64,000 nt of DNA from Rubritalea profundi. GTDB taxonomy: Bacteria > Verrucomicrobiota > Verrucomicrobiia > Verrucomicrobiales > Akkermansiaceae. A program made the position numbers and the translations under genes. The DNA lies in contig NZ_MQWA01000001.1 of the NCBI RefSeq assembly GCF_002954445.1, forward strand, positions 833,931 to 897,930, written 5' to 3'. This document shows, piece by piece, positions 26,172 through 35,127 of this stretch. Each line of letters opens with the position of its first letter. Position 1 is the first letter of the stretch. The notes beneath the pieces are model-generated. The model did not search any database. It was not told where the DNA came from and saw only the letters and a program-made list of their open reading frames with translations.

Positions 26172-27085
26172 CACTGGGGGTGGCGCCAGCGGCTGACATT
26201 CTTTCGATTCGTATCACCGATGACCAAGGGGCTTCAAACTCCTTCACTCTAGCAGAGGGCATCATAGCGGCGGTGGATGGGGGGGCGCAAATCATCAACA
26301 TCTCGATGGGCTCCGAGGGAAACAGCATTGTCGTAGCGGATGCAGTGACCTACGCGCAGGGGCGTGGTGCGGTGATTGTTGCCTCGTCTGGCAACGAAGG
26401 CTACAGCACACCGGCCTACCCAGCGGCCTACGATGGAGTCATTTCTGTGGGGGCTATCGATGCCGGCGGCCAGCACCTCGATTTTTCTAACACGGGAAAG
26501 AATCTCTCGATCGTGGCACCTGGTTACGAGGTGAATGCTGCGTGGGGTGAAGACCAACTAACGGCATTCACCGGCACATCAGCCAGCACCCCATTTGTCA
26601 GCGGAGCGATCGCGGCGGTCATGTCAGAAAACCCAGGCTACACAGCGCAACAAGCGACAGACCTCGTACTCCAACTCTCTAACGAAGCAGGCCAAGTTGG
26701 CAGCGATCCACAATACGGGCAAGGTTCGCTGGATCTGGGGAGGGCACTAGAAAACGGCCAATCGGGAATTTACGACATCGCAGTCACCAGCCAAGTACTA
26801 GGAAGCAACAGCGCTGGCAGCCCTGTGGTCACTATCGTGGTGCAAAACCAAGGGACTGAGACACTCTTCAATAGCCCATTGCGCATCCAGACTCCTAACG
26901 GCACCACAGACATCAGCATCAATAGCCTGATCCCGGGTCAAGTCTACACCACCACCCTTCCCCTTTCCTCTCTTACCAGCGGGGAAACTGCTATAGTTTA
27001 CAGCTCAGCCAGCACCAGCGGATCCGAAGATAATCAACTCGGTAACAACTCTCGCCAAAATTCCTTTAGTCAAAGCGCGGAATAG
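26138..27085 (+). CDS. S8 subtilisin-like serine protease, C-terminal part with CARDB-like domain
   Basis: Continues the protease after the frameshift: ASIISGNHPLTLGVAPAAD, the substrate-binding ASSGNEGYSTPAYPA and the catalytic-serine motif FTGTSASTPFVSGAIAAVM. From about residue 215 of this frame a beta-rich CARDB-like domain follows (VVQNQGTETLFNSP, then LGNNSRQNSF). The protein would act outside the cytoplasm, anchored by the N-terminal helix of the first part. Confidence 0.82.
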   Translation: MASIISGNHPLTLGVAPAADILSIRITDDQGASNSFTLAEGIIAAVDGGAQIINISMGSEGNSIVVADAVTYAQGRGAVIVASSGNEGYSTPAYPAAYDGVISVGAIDAGGQHLDFSNTGKNLSIVAPGYEVNAAWGEDQLTAFTGTSASTPFVSGAIAAVMSENPGYTAQQATDLVLQLSNEAGQVGSDPQYGQGSLDLGRALENGQSGIYDIAVTSQVLGSNSAGSPVVTIVVQNQGTETLFNSPLRIQTPNGTTDISINSLIPGQVYTTTLPLSSLTSGETAIVYSSASTSGSEDNQLGNNSRQNSFSQSAE

Positions 27086-27168
27086 CAAATATTCTGCATT
27101 CTCACGCTTGCCCCTCGCTCATATTGCGCATAGTTTCCCCGCATCAATCGCTGAGCAACTTTCGCATC

Positions 27169-28218
27169 ATGACTGAAGCAATTATCAAAAGCGCGTTATC
27201 TAACGTCAAATACCCAGGATTTTCCCGCGACATCGTCGCATTTGGACTCGTCAAAGACATCAAGATCGACGGCTCTGACGTGGAAGTCACTATCTCGATC
27301 CAAACCAAGGACCCCAAGGTCCCTGAAACCATTTTCAAAGAGTGCCAAGATGCTCTCAACCAGATCGATGGGATTGGGACGACTCGCGTCAATGTCGACG
27401 TGAAAAACCCGGAAGCGCAAGCTGGTGGTGATCAATCGACAGCTGGGGGGAAAACCTCGATCCCAGGTGTCAAACAAATCATCGCAGTGGCATCTGGCAA
27501 AGGCGGCGTCGGCAAATCGACAATTTCCACAAACCTCGCAGTGGCGCTGGCTAAGACTGGCGCCAAAGTAGGTCTCTGTGATTGCGACCTCTATGGACCA
27601 TCCACGGCTCAAATGTTTGGCACCAAGCAACAGCCTCTGGCAAACGAGCGCGACGAGATCATCCCGATCGAGGCTCACGGGATCAAACTGATGTCCATGA
27701 GCTTCTTGCTCGATGACAACTCTCCAGTGATTGTCCGTGGTCCACTGGCCACTCGCTACACTCAGCAATTCCTCCGCCAAGTCGAGTGGGGTGAGCTGGA
27801 CTACCTGATTCTCGACCTCCCGCCCGGCACTGGTGACATCCAGCTGACTATCGTCCAGACTGTCGCACTCAGCGGAGTAGTCATCGTGACCACTCCTCAG
27901 GAAGTGGCATTGATCGACGCGCGCAAGGCGGCCTCTATGTTTGCCAAGGTCAACGTAGACATCCTCGGGGTGGTGGAAAACATGGCATGGTTCGAGTGTG
28001 ATCACGGCACTCGATATCCTATTTTCGGTGAAGGTGGCGGAGTGCGCGAGGCCGAGCGTCTCAAGGTCCCATTGCTTGGTCAAATCCCAATCGATGTGCA
28101 AACCCGTGAGTGCGCAGACAACGGCACTCCAATCGCCTTACTTTCTGAAACAAATTCTACAGTCAGTGCCGCTTTCAAAGAAACAGCAGCCAAAGTCGTA
28201 GCGCGCGTGCAGCGCTAG
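27169..28218 (+). CDS. mrp: Mrp/NBP35-type Fe-S cluster carrier ATPase
   Basis: About 349 residues from ATG 27169 (an in-frame start at 27124 adds 15 unlikely residues). Residues 1-85 form a DUF59/MIP18 domain; residues about 105-345 form the P-loop ATPase with deviant Walker A ASGKGGVGKSTISTNLA, DLPPGTGD and VENMAWF. Mrp/ApbC proteins bind and deliver Fe-S clusters. The usual C-terminal CPxC pair is reduced to a single Cys (FECDHGTRY), as in some relatives. It lies 66 bp before the DUF58 gene, at the position where a MoxR ATPase normally precedes a Bat operon. Confidence 0.88.
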   Translation: MTEAIIKSALSNVKYPGFSRDIVAFGLVKDIKIDGSDVEVTISIQTKDPKVPETIFKECQDALNQIDGIGTTRVNVDVKNPEAQAGGDQSTAGGKTSIPGVKQIIAVASGKGGVGKSTISTNLAVALAKTGAKVGLCDCDLYGPSTAQMFGTKQQPLANERDEIIPIEAHGIKLMSMSFLLDDNSPVIVRGPLATRYTQQFLRQVEWGELDYLILDLPPGTGDIQLTIVQTVALSGVVIVTTPQEVALIDARKAASMFAKVNVDILGVVENMAWFECDHGTRYPIFGEGGGVREAERLKVPLLGQIPIDVQTRECADNGTPIALLSETNSTVSAAFKETAAKVVARVQR

Positions 28219-28284
28219 ACCAAAAGCTCAAAATCCAAAGAAGCCAGAGGCATCTTCTACGACTAACCCGAGTAATTACTTAAT

Positions 28285-29187
28285 TTGCAGAATTCACTGA
28301 CAGAAGAGCATTCCATCGAAGAAATGATGCGTAAAGTCCACCACCTTGAAATCAAGGCTAGGCGGCTTTCACGCGAATCATTCTCGGGCGAATACCATGC
28401 CTCGTTCAAAGGGCAAGGGCTCGATTTCGAGGACTTCCGTGAGTATCAACATGGAGACGAAATCCGTTTCATTGACTGGAATGTGACCGCGCGGATGAAC
28501 ACCCCGTTCATCCGAACCTTCCGTGAGGAACGCGAGCTCACGGTCTTGCTGGCAGTGGATATCTCTGGCTCCTTTGACTTTGGCAGTCAGCATTTTTCAA
28601 AACGCGAGGTCGCTGCCGAAATCGCTGCAGTCCTCGCATTTTCAGCCAAACATAATGGAGATAAAGTGGGGCTGTTGCTTTTTGCTGAAGAGCCGGTGCT
28701 CTATTTACCTCCAGCGAAAGGAAGCCGTCACACTCTACGAATGATCCGCGAGGTTCTGGCTACCCATCCTGCTAAAAAATCCACCAACATTGCTGGAGCA
28801 TGTGATTTCATCAACCGCACGATCAAACGTAAGGCGCTCGTTTTCATGCTCTCAGATTTCGTCGACAACGACTTTCACAAGAAACTGGGAACACTGAGCC
28901 AAAAGCATGAAACCATTGCTATCCGGATCTTTGACCCAGTAGAAGAAGAACTTCCAGATGTAGGAAAGGTCAACCTAACTGATCCAGAAACTGGTCAGGA
29001 AACAATGGTCAACACCTCTAACGCTAACGTCAGAATCGCCTATAAAAAGCTCAATAAACGCAGGTTAGAAGGCTTACAAAAGGCGCTGGCAAAATATAAA
29101 ATCGACCACGTCGACGCCGCCACAGATGCCGACTACCTGCCCTTGCTCCATCAACTTTTCAAAACACGCTCTAGCAAACACGCTTAA
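28285..29187 (+). CDS. DUF58 domain protein of the Bat operon
   Basis: Protein of about 300 residues (TTG at 28285 or ATG at 28324). The N-terminal DUF58 signature is clear: SGEYHASFKGQGLDFEDFREYQHGDEIRFIDWNVTARM. It is followed by a von Willebrand A-like part with VDISGS as a MIDAS-type motif. DUF58 proteins work with MoxR AAA ATPases and VWA proteins, probably as a chaperone-like complex. First of five closely spaced genes (5 bp to the next). Confidence 0.87.
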   Translation: MQNSLTEEHSIEEMMRKVHHLEIKARRLSRESFSGEYHASFKGQGLDFEDFREYQHGDEIRFIDWNVTARMNTPFIRTFREERELTVLLAVDISGSFDFGSQHFSKREVAAEIAAVLAFSAKHNGDKVGLLLFAEEPVLYLPPAKGSRHTLRMIREVLATHPAKKSTNIAGACDFINRTIKRKALVFMLSDFVDNDFHKKLGTLSQKHETIAIRIFDPVEEELPDVGKVNLTDPETGQETMVNTSNANVRIAYKKLNKRRLEGLQKALAKYKIDHVDAATDADYLPLLHQLFKTRSSKHA

Positions 29188-29192
29188 GAATA

Positions 29193-29711
29193 ATGCCTGA
29201 GATAAACGACATCATTGAAACCAGTGATCCATCGCCTCTCTTCTTGTGGTGGCAATGGGCGCTAGTAGGCATAGGAGTTTGCTTATTTTTGTATCTGTTG
29301 AGCTTTCTTTTAAAGCGCAAAAAGGGACAACCTAGACTCCCCTCGCATTCGAATCTCGACCTAGCCCTGCAGCAGCTCACGGCATTGGACTCATCAAAAA
29401 ACGACAGTAACCGACTCGCTGTCCACCTCTCACTGATTGTTAGAAAATTCATCCAACGCTCATTTGGCGATACGGCTTTGTTTGAAACTGATGAAGAATT
29501 CCATGCTCGCTCCACTGAGCTAGAAAGATTCTCACCGGAAGCCACGGAGCAACTCAAGAACTACCTCACAGCGGTAGCGGATCACAAATACGCGCCGAAC
29601 CCTAATCATCCAGCGGCGTTAGAATCACTGATTGAAAACGCGGAGTTGCTCTTACGCAACCTCGACTCCATCGATTTGTCCGCCCCACAAGTAACCACTC
29701 AAGCGAGCTAA
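29193..29711 (+). CDS. DUF4381-like membrane protein of the Bat operon
   Basis: Protein of 172 residues with one transmembrane helix at about 18-42 (WWQWALVGIGVCLFLYLLSF) and a helical cytoplasmic domain (RLAVHLSLIVRKFIQRSFG, then YAPNPNHPAAL). Size, topology and position between DUF58 and BatA fit the DUF4381 family. Its function in the Bat system is unknown. Confidence 0.75.
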   Translation: MPEINDIIETSDPSPLFLWWQWALVGIGVCLFLYLLSFLLKRKKGQPRLPSHSNLDLALQQLTALDSSKNDSNRLAVHLSLIVRKFIQRSFGDTALFETDEEFHARSTELERFSPEATEQLKNYLTAVADHKYAPNPNHPAALESLIENAELLLRNLDSIDLSAPQVTTQAS

Positions 29712-29773
29712 GCCCTATCGACACGCATTTCACAGGATATCTTTTCACGCAGCCATGGTGGTTACTCCTCCTC

Positions 29774-30715
29774 TTGGCTCTTATCCCGCTTGCCTTGTTG
29801 AAAAATAGAGCAGGCTCGCGAAGTAGTATCATTTTCTCCTCGCTCTCTTTGTTAGGCTCATTGGGAACTCGCCAACGCGACATTGCCGGCCGTATCTCTC
29901 TCGCCTTCCTTTCGCTCTTCATCATTTTCTCAGCCATCAGCTTAGCACGTCCGCAAAAGCAAAATAGCCACACCGAACGCAAAGCAAGCGGCATTGATAT
30001 CATCATCAGCATGGACGTCTCGTTCTCGATGGAAATCGCCGACTTCCGATTCGATGGACGCACGGTCCAGCGAGACCTCGTCTCGCGTGAAGTGGTGAAG
30101 CAGTTCATCAAGCAACGGCCGAACGACCGGATCGGCCTGATCCCTTTTGCTGGGCAACCCTATCAAGAATCACCCATCACTCTTGAGCATGATTGGCTGC
30201 TTGGTAAGATAGATAAAGTGCGTCCTAACAGAGAACTCTCACAAGGCACTGCTATTGGCTCGGCTCTCTCAGCATCCGCTATTCGCCTAGATAAGCGCCA
30301 GGACACCAAGTCACGCATTATCATTCTACTGACAGATGGTTCTAACAACTCAGGGAAACTTTCCCCTATTCAGGCAGCTGAAGCAGCCAAGACACTCGGC
30401 ATCAAGGTCTACACTGTGGCTATTGGCACCGAGGGCGGCCGCCTCAATGGCCAGCGCAATGCAGCACAAGAATTCGACACTGAGACGCTTGAGCAAATCG
30501 CTAAAATCACCGACGGTGAATACTACCGCGCCAAGTCCACTAATGATTTGGTCAAGGCCTTCAGCAGCATTGATGCCCTAGAGAAAACTGAACGCACTCA
30601 AAAAGTGGTGGCTACCTACCAAGACTTCCACCACTACTTCACCTTTGCTGCTGCCCTCAGTTTGTTAGGCCACTTAGTTATCCTTTGCTTCCACAAATCC
30701 GCAGGACCCGAATAG
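29774..30715 (+). CDS. batA: BatA-type von Willebrand A membrane protein
   Basis: Aerotolerance-operon VWA protein. The MIDAS motif is MDVSFSM (about residue 77), with GSAL/TDGSNNSG further on, flanked by an N-terminal membrane helix (about 37-58) and a C-terminal one (about 290-308). The annotated start (TTG 29774) is probably too late: the same frame upstream reads FTQPWWLLLLALIPLALL, the conserved N-terminal helix of BatA/BatB, back to about 29717, but no ATG, GTG or TTG lies there. A rare ATC start at 29717 or a base error are possible. VWA domains bind ligands through the metal site. Confidence 0.83.
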   Translation: MALIPLALLKNRAGSRSSIIFSSLSLLGSLGTRQRDIAGRISLAFLSLFIIFSAISLARPQKQNSHTERKASGIDIIISMDVSFSMEIADFRFDGRTVQRDLVSREVVKQFIKQRPNDRIGLIPFAGQPYQESPITLEHDWLLGKIDKVRPNRELSQGTAIGSALSASAIRLDKRQDTKSRIIILLTDGSNNSGKLSPIQAAEAAKTLGIKVYTVAIGTEGGRLNGQRNAAQEFDTETLEQIAKITDGEYYRAKSTNDLVKAFSSIDALEKTERTQKVVATYQDFHHYFTFAAALSLLGHLVILCFHKSAGPE

Positions 30716-30721
30716 CCAACG

Positions 30722-32734
30722 ATGCACTTCCTCACTCCAGAATGGCTTTACGCCCTCGCTTTGATCCCCTTGCTCGCCATTTTAGCGATTTTATCAAGGC
30801 GATCACAAACACGAGCATGGCAGTCACTGGTAGCTCCACGACTAGCTAGCAAACTGATCAACAAGGCGCCAACAGTGCGCCACTGGATAGCTCTGGCGTT
30901 AGCTCTTCTCTCCTTTGGTTGCATCATCGTGGCACTCGCTCGGCCCTACCAGGGCGAACATATTACCCACGAGAAAATTCAGAGCCGCAACATTCTGGTA
31001 GCGATCGACACCTCAAAGTCGATGCTCTGCCAAGACGTCTCTAGCAACCGCCTGACAGCCGCTAAGTCACTTTCTCTGCAGATGTTAGAACGCTTCCCGA
31101 CGGATCGGATCGGCGTGCTCATTTTTGCTGGTAGCAGTAATGTCATTGCACCACTGACAGTGGATCACATAGCGGTCCACGATACGATATCTCAGCTAGA
31201 TACAAACTCGATTCCTATGGGGGGGTCAAATCTAGCGGACGCAGTGATCCTAGGAGTTGAGACATTAAAAACCACTGGCAAGCGAGCCAACGCGCTAGTT
31301 ATTTTCAGTGATGGTGAAGAGCACGACAGCGGGATTGAAAAGGCTATAGAAAAAGCCAACAAGGCGGGAGTTCAGATCATCACCATCGGTGTGGCCACAC
31401 CATCTGGAGGCATTATCCCTTCAGCAAAAGAAAGCGACGGCAAGCACCGCAACAACAAAGGTGAGGTCGTCCACACCAAGCTACACGAGTCTCTACTACA
31501 AGAATTGGCAATCAAGACCAATGGCGCGTATACTTCAGTAAACAACCGCCCAGACGCCGTGATCACCTCAACCATCAATAAAATGAAGAGTTTCGAGCAA
31601 GAAGGACGCGCTCAGGTGATTCCACACGAACGCTACTATTGGTTCGTCATTCCAGCGGTATCCTTTGCCCTGCTCTCGGCGTTTGTGCGAGCTAGGTGGA
31701 GAGGCCAGACTGCTTTCCTCATGCTTATTTCAGGATTTATCAGCCTGAGCCCCACTCAGGTAGACGCACAAGATTCTTGGTTCGAGCAACAAAAGCACAA
31801 TTTATTCACCGGTCCTGCTGATGAGAAACGCGGCTACCAGGCGCTCAAGCAAAAGGATTATAAAACGGCTATCGATGCTCTTAAAAGCGCCCGTAAAAAC
31901 ACCACCGGCGAAAATCACGCCAAACTATCCTCAGCTCTCGGCCAGGCGCTGTACCGCAGTGGTGACTACAAAGCGGCTTCAGAAGCCTTCACGAAGGCGA
32001 TGCTATCTGAACAAAACACTCTCCAGAACGAAGCTCAATACAACCTCGGAAATACCCTCTTTAAGGATCAATGGAGCCAATTCGATGGGATTGGAGACGG
32101 CGCGCTCAAGGACTATCTCATGCAGCGCCTACAAGCCCCAGAAGGTGAAGGGAAACTCACCAAGGAAGATCTTGATCTCTATGAAGAAGGATTCGCTAAC
32201 GCTTTAGAAAAGTTTCAATCTAGTAACAACACGAGCAAGTCAACCATCAGCCAGCAGAACGCCACTGCCAGCCAAGAAGTCATCCAAACCATCCAAGAAG
32301 TGCGCAAAGCTCTCGAGCAGCAGCAAAAACAGGATCAAGAGAAAGAGGACGACAAGAAAGAGGACGGGGACAAGAAGGAGGACGGTGATAAGAAGGAGGA
32401 CGGCGATAAGAAAGAGGATGGCGATAAGAAAGAGGACGGTGATAAGAAAGAGGACGGTGACAAGAAGGAGGACGGTGATAAGAAAGAGGACGGGGATCAG
32501 AAGGAGGATGGTGACAAGAAAGAGGACGGCGACCCAAAGAAGGCTGGTGATCCGCAACAAGGTCAACAAGGGACTCCCGCAGGAGACCAAGACAAAAATT
32601 CCCAGGAAAATGGCTATGCCATTAAAGAACAAAAAGATGCCCGCGAGCTGCTAGAGCGCCACGCGGACATGCAACAACGACCAGATTCCTCGCGGAATCA
32701 ATGGAGAATCAACAAACCTGAAATCGATTGGTAA
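30722..32734 (+). CDS. batB: BatB-BatC fusion: VWA domain plus TPR and charged repeat tail
   Basis: Protein of 670 residues. Residues 1-330 are BatB: FLTPEWLYALALIPLLAIL helix, second helix about 57-77, MIDAS DTSKSM at about 95, TDR-IGVLIFAG, and a closing helix at about 305-320. Residues about 340-520 are BatC-like with a second hydrophobic segment and TPR helices (RGYQALKQKDYKTAIDALKS, AALGQALYRSGDYKAA). Residues about 540-610 are ten KKEDGD-type hexapeptides encoded by an 18-bp tandem repeat, then a Gln/Pro-rich tail. In Bacteroidetes these are usually two genes. Confidence 0.85.
   Translation: MHFLTPEWLYALALIPLLAILAILSRRSQTRAWQSLVAPRLASKLINKAPTVRHWIALALALLSFGCIIVALARPYQGEHITHEKIQSRNILVAIDTSKSMLCQDVSSNRLTAAKSLSLQMLERFPTDRIGVLIFAGSSNVIAPLTVDHIAVHDTISQLDTNSIPMGGSNLADAVILGVETLKTTGKRANALVIFSDGEEHDSGIEKAIEKANKAGVQIITIGVATPSGGIIPSAKESDGKHRNNKGEVVHTKLHESLLQELAIKTNGAYTSVNNRPDAVITSTINKMKSFEQEGRAQVIPHERYYWFVIPAVSFALLSAFVRARWRGQTAFLMLISGFISLSPTQVDAQDSWFEQQKHNLFTGPADEKRGYQALKQKDYKTAIDALKSARKNTTGENHAKLSSALGQALYRSGDYKAASEAFTKAMLSEQNTLQNEAQYNLGNTLFKDQWSQFDGIGDGALKDYLMQRLQAPEGEGKLTKEDLDLYEEGFANALEKFQSSNNTSKSTISQQNATASQEVIQTIQEVRKALEQQQKQDQEKEDDKKEDGDKKEDGDKKEDGDKKEDGDKKEDGDKKEDGDKKEDGDKKEDGDQKEDGDKKEDGDPKKAGDPQQGQQGTPAGDQDKNSQENGYAIKEQKDARELLERHADMQQRPDSSRNQWRINKPEIDW
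32351..32530 (+). repeat. 18-bp tandem repeat (10 units) inside the BatB-BatC gene
   Basis: Ten consecutive 18-bp units of the type GAYAAGAARGAGGAYGGN, all in frame and encoding D-K-K-E-D-G with one Q variant in unit 9. Third-position changes between units keep the peptide constant, so the peptide is under selection although unit number could vary by slippage. Confidence 0.9.
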
Positions 32735-32740
32735 GGCATT

Positions 32741-35101
32741 ATGCGACTTCTCACACTTATTTTCACCCTACTCGGCATTTGCTGCGCACAGGCGCAGCAA
32801 GAAGTATCCATCATCACACAGATCTCTTCCACCAACCTGATTGAAGGAGAAGTGGGCTATTTTAGTTTGATCTACCGCGGCGTCAATCCAAAGCAAGCCC
32901 CACCCGAGTCGATCGATCTTGGCGGCATGAAGCTCACCCAGCGCGGTTTCCAACAGCAGTTCGTCAATGGCGACCGCTATTTCATCTATCAGTATCCCAT
33001 CACTGAGGCCAAGGCTGGCAACTATACTATCCCAGCTCTCGAACTCCAGCTCCAAGGAACCACCGTCAAATCCCAGCCCGCAAGTTTTCAGGTCGTCCCT
33101 CTTAAGGACCTTAAAATTGAACGATTCAAGTATCAGGAAAACACCATAAGTTGCTACTCAAAGGTATTTATCGGCAAGACCTCACTCTACCCAGGTGAGT
33201 CAACTAAGGTGGAATATAAAATCTACCTCCCAGCTAATCTTAACCCTCAAGGATGGGGACTCCCTAAGCCGGATAAGACATTCAACTGCACGGCATGGCG
33301 CTTTTCACCGCCGAGTTCTAACCGCGACGTAGGCCAAGCCATTATCGACAACAAAGGTTACGTCGTCGGTAGTTACACCACGGTGCTTAGCTCGATCAAG
33401 GCTGGCGATGCTAGCTTTGGCCCACTCACCACCGAGCTCATTATCGCCCCCTCAAGAGTCAACTCGCGCTTTGGTTACAACCGTACTCAAACAGCAGAGA
33501 TGCCAATCACCTCAGATAATCTAACACTTGATATTTTACCATTTCCCAGCACTCCACCCGCTGAATTCAAAGGGGCCGTCGGCCAGTTCACTATCGAAGC
33601 TAACCTCCCAGCAAACGAGAGCATTAGCCTAAATGACTCGATCACAGCAACTGTGACCATCGAGGGAACTGGCAACCTGCCGAACATCGTCGCACCTGTG
33701 CTAGAAGATTCAGCGACTTGGAAAGTGATCGACGTCTCACGCGTCCAACAAGGTGATGAACGCAAAGAACTTAGTGGCCAAAGCCAGTTCACCTATATCC
33801 TACAACCACAGCGTGGAGCCAATGCTCTACCACGTTTCACCTTCGCGCATTTCGACCCTGTAGCCGAAGAGTTCGTTATCAATACCACTGCGACCAGTGC
33901 TATCAGTGTGACAGTCCCAGAAGTGACTGGCAGTGCGGTCCTTCCAGCCACGGCTGTTCCCTTAGAATCCATGCAAGACATCCTCGGACCATTGAGTGAT
34001 GTTAGGCCCACAAAGCCAGTGAGCTCTACAATCGCACAGCTTCCAGTCTGGATTTGGCAGGCAATCCCCGCTCTCATACTAGTCGTCATGTTAGTCATTG
34101 CCGGCAAACGCAAACTCAGTGACTCAAAGCAGAATAACTTGGAGAAATCTCTCCAGATAAATGAACTTAAAAAGCTCAACTCGATCAACGACCAAGACTT
34201 CCTCAAAGAAGCTGGTGGCTACGTCGAGCGTTGGTTAACCGACTCCATGGAAGCCCAAGCGGTCCTCAATCAACGTGATAGCCAGTGCTACCAACCCGAT
34301 ACTGAGCAAAATCTAGATTCGAAACAACGCGGCTCGATCCTGCAATTGCTCAAGTCACTCTCGGTGCTCACTCTGATAGCTCTCCTCACGTTTAGCCAGC
34401 AGAGCCGTGCGGACGAGCTAAGTCTCAAGGCTTGGGAAGCAGGCGACTACCAGACCGCGCTCGATGGCTACCTCGCGGCGAGCCAGCAAAACCCAGAGTC
34501 CGCCGACCTTCTATTTAATGTGGCCGACAGTTACTACCGGACAAATCAACCGGGCATGGCTGCGCTCTATTACAAGAAAGCTCTGGTGATCGATCCATTC
34601 CATTCTGAAGCATCCAAGAACCTCGCATTCACTCAGAAAACCCAGGGAAGCATCCTCGGCCCGAAGCTCAGTGAGCTAGAACAATGGATCTCAGAACTCC
34701 CCGCCGCAGCCTACCAACAATCCATCTTTCTCGGAGTCTGGACACTGGTTCTAGCACTCATCGCGCTGAAGCTCTTTTATCTGCACAATGGCAGGTTTGC
34801 CCTGGTGCTCACACTCATCATTCTCAGCCCATTTTGGATCGTCCTCTCCTCAGCCGCCTGGCTCAAGCACCCCCAACGGATCGCCACCACCACGGGCAAG
34901 CCTGGGATCGTGACTAACTTCGCCTCAGTCCTAACCGAACCCGTTGATGTGTCTGGTAAAGAACTCGATAAAAAAACTATGATCAAAGCAAATCCAGCAT
35001 CGCCCTGCAGAATCATCGCAGAGCGCGGCTCATGGTCCTACATAGAACTCGCCAACGGCACCCGCGGCTGGATTCAGAGTGAGCGCGTGAAGGAGATTTA
35101 G
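32741..35101 (+). CDS. batD: BatD-BatE fusion: oxygen-tolerance beta domains, TPR and SH3
   Basis: Protein of 786 residues. A signal peptide (about 1-18) is followed by tandem beta domains of BatD (IYRGVNPKQAPP, YPGESTKVEYKIYLP, SITATVTIEGTGNLPNI) up to a transmembrane helix at about 445-465. After a cytoplasmic stretch and another hydrophobic helix (about 545-560), TPR units appear (LKAWEAGDYQTALDGYLAA, LLFNVADSYYRTNQPGMAAL), then two membrane helices (about 665-710) and a C-terminal bacterial SH3 domain ending GTRGWIQSERVKEI. TPR plus SH3 is the BatE layout, so this is a BatD-BatE fusion. It ends the operon. Confidence 0.85.
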   Translation: MRLLTLIFTLLGICCAQAQQEVSIITQISSTNLIEGEVGYFSLIYRGVNPKQAPPESIDLGGMKLTQRGFQQQFVNGDRYFIYQYPITEAKAGNYTIPALELQLQGTTVKSQPASFQVVPLKDLKIERFKYQENTISCYSKVFIGKTSLYPGESTKVEYKIYLPANLNPQGWGLPKPDKTFNCTAWRFSPPSSNRDVGQAIIDNKGYVVGSYTTVLSSIKAGDASFGPLTTELIIAPSRVNSRFGYNRTQTAEMPITSDNLTLDILPFPSTPPAEFKGAVGQFTIEANLPANESISLNDSITATVTIEGTGNLPNIVAPVLEDSATWKVIDVSRVQQGDERKELSGQSQFTYILQPQRGANALPRFTFAHFDPVAEEFVINTTATSAISVTVPEVTGSAVLPATAVPLESMQDILGPLSDVRPTKPVSSTIAQLPVWIWQAIPALILVVMLVIAGKRKLSDSKQNNLEKSLQINELKKLNSINDQDFLKEAGGYVERWLTDSMEAQAVLNQRDSQCYQPDTEQNLDSKQRGSILQLLKSLSVLTLIALLTFSQQSRADELSLKAWEAGDYQTALDGYLAASQQNPESADLLFNVADSYYRTNQPGMAALYYKKALVIDPFHSEASKNLAFTQKTQGSILGPKLSELEQWISELPAAAYQQSIFLGVWTLVLALIALKLFYLHNGRFALVLTLIILSPFWIVLSSAAWLKHPQRIATTTGKPGIVTNFASVLTEPVDVSGKELDKKTMIKANPASPCRIIAERGSWSYIELANGTRGWIQSERVKEI

Positions 35102-35127
35102 CGTCCTTCATCTATGAACTACTTTGC

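Noticed and set aside
27196-28101. 301-codon minus-strand frame opposite mrp
   Set aside because: It is a shadow of the mrp reading frame; the protein has no recognisable motif.
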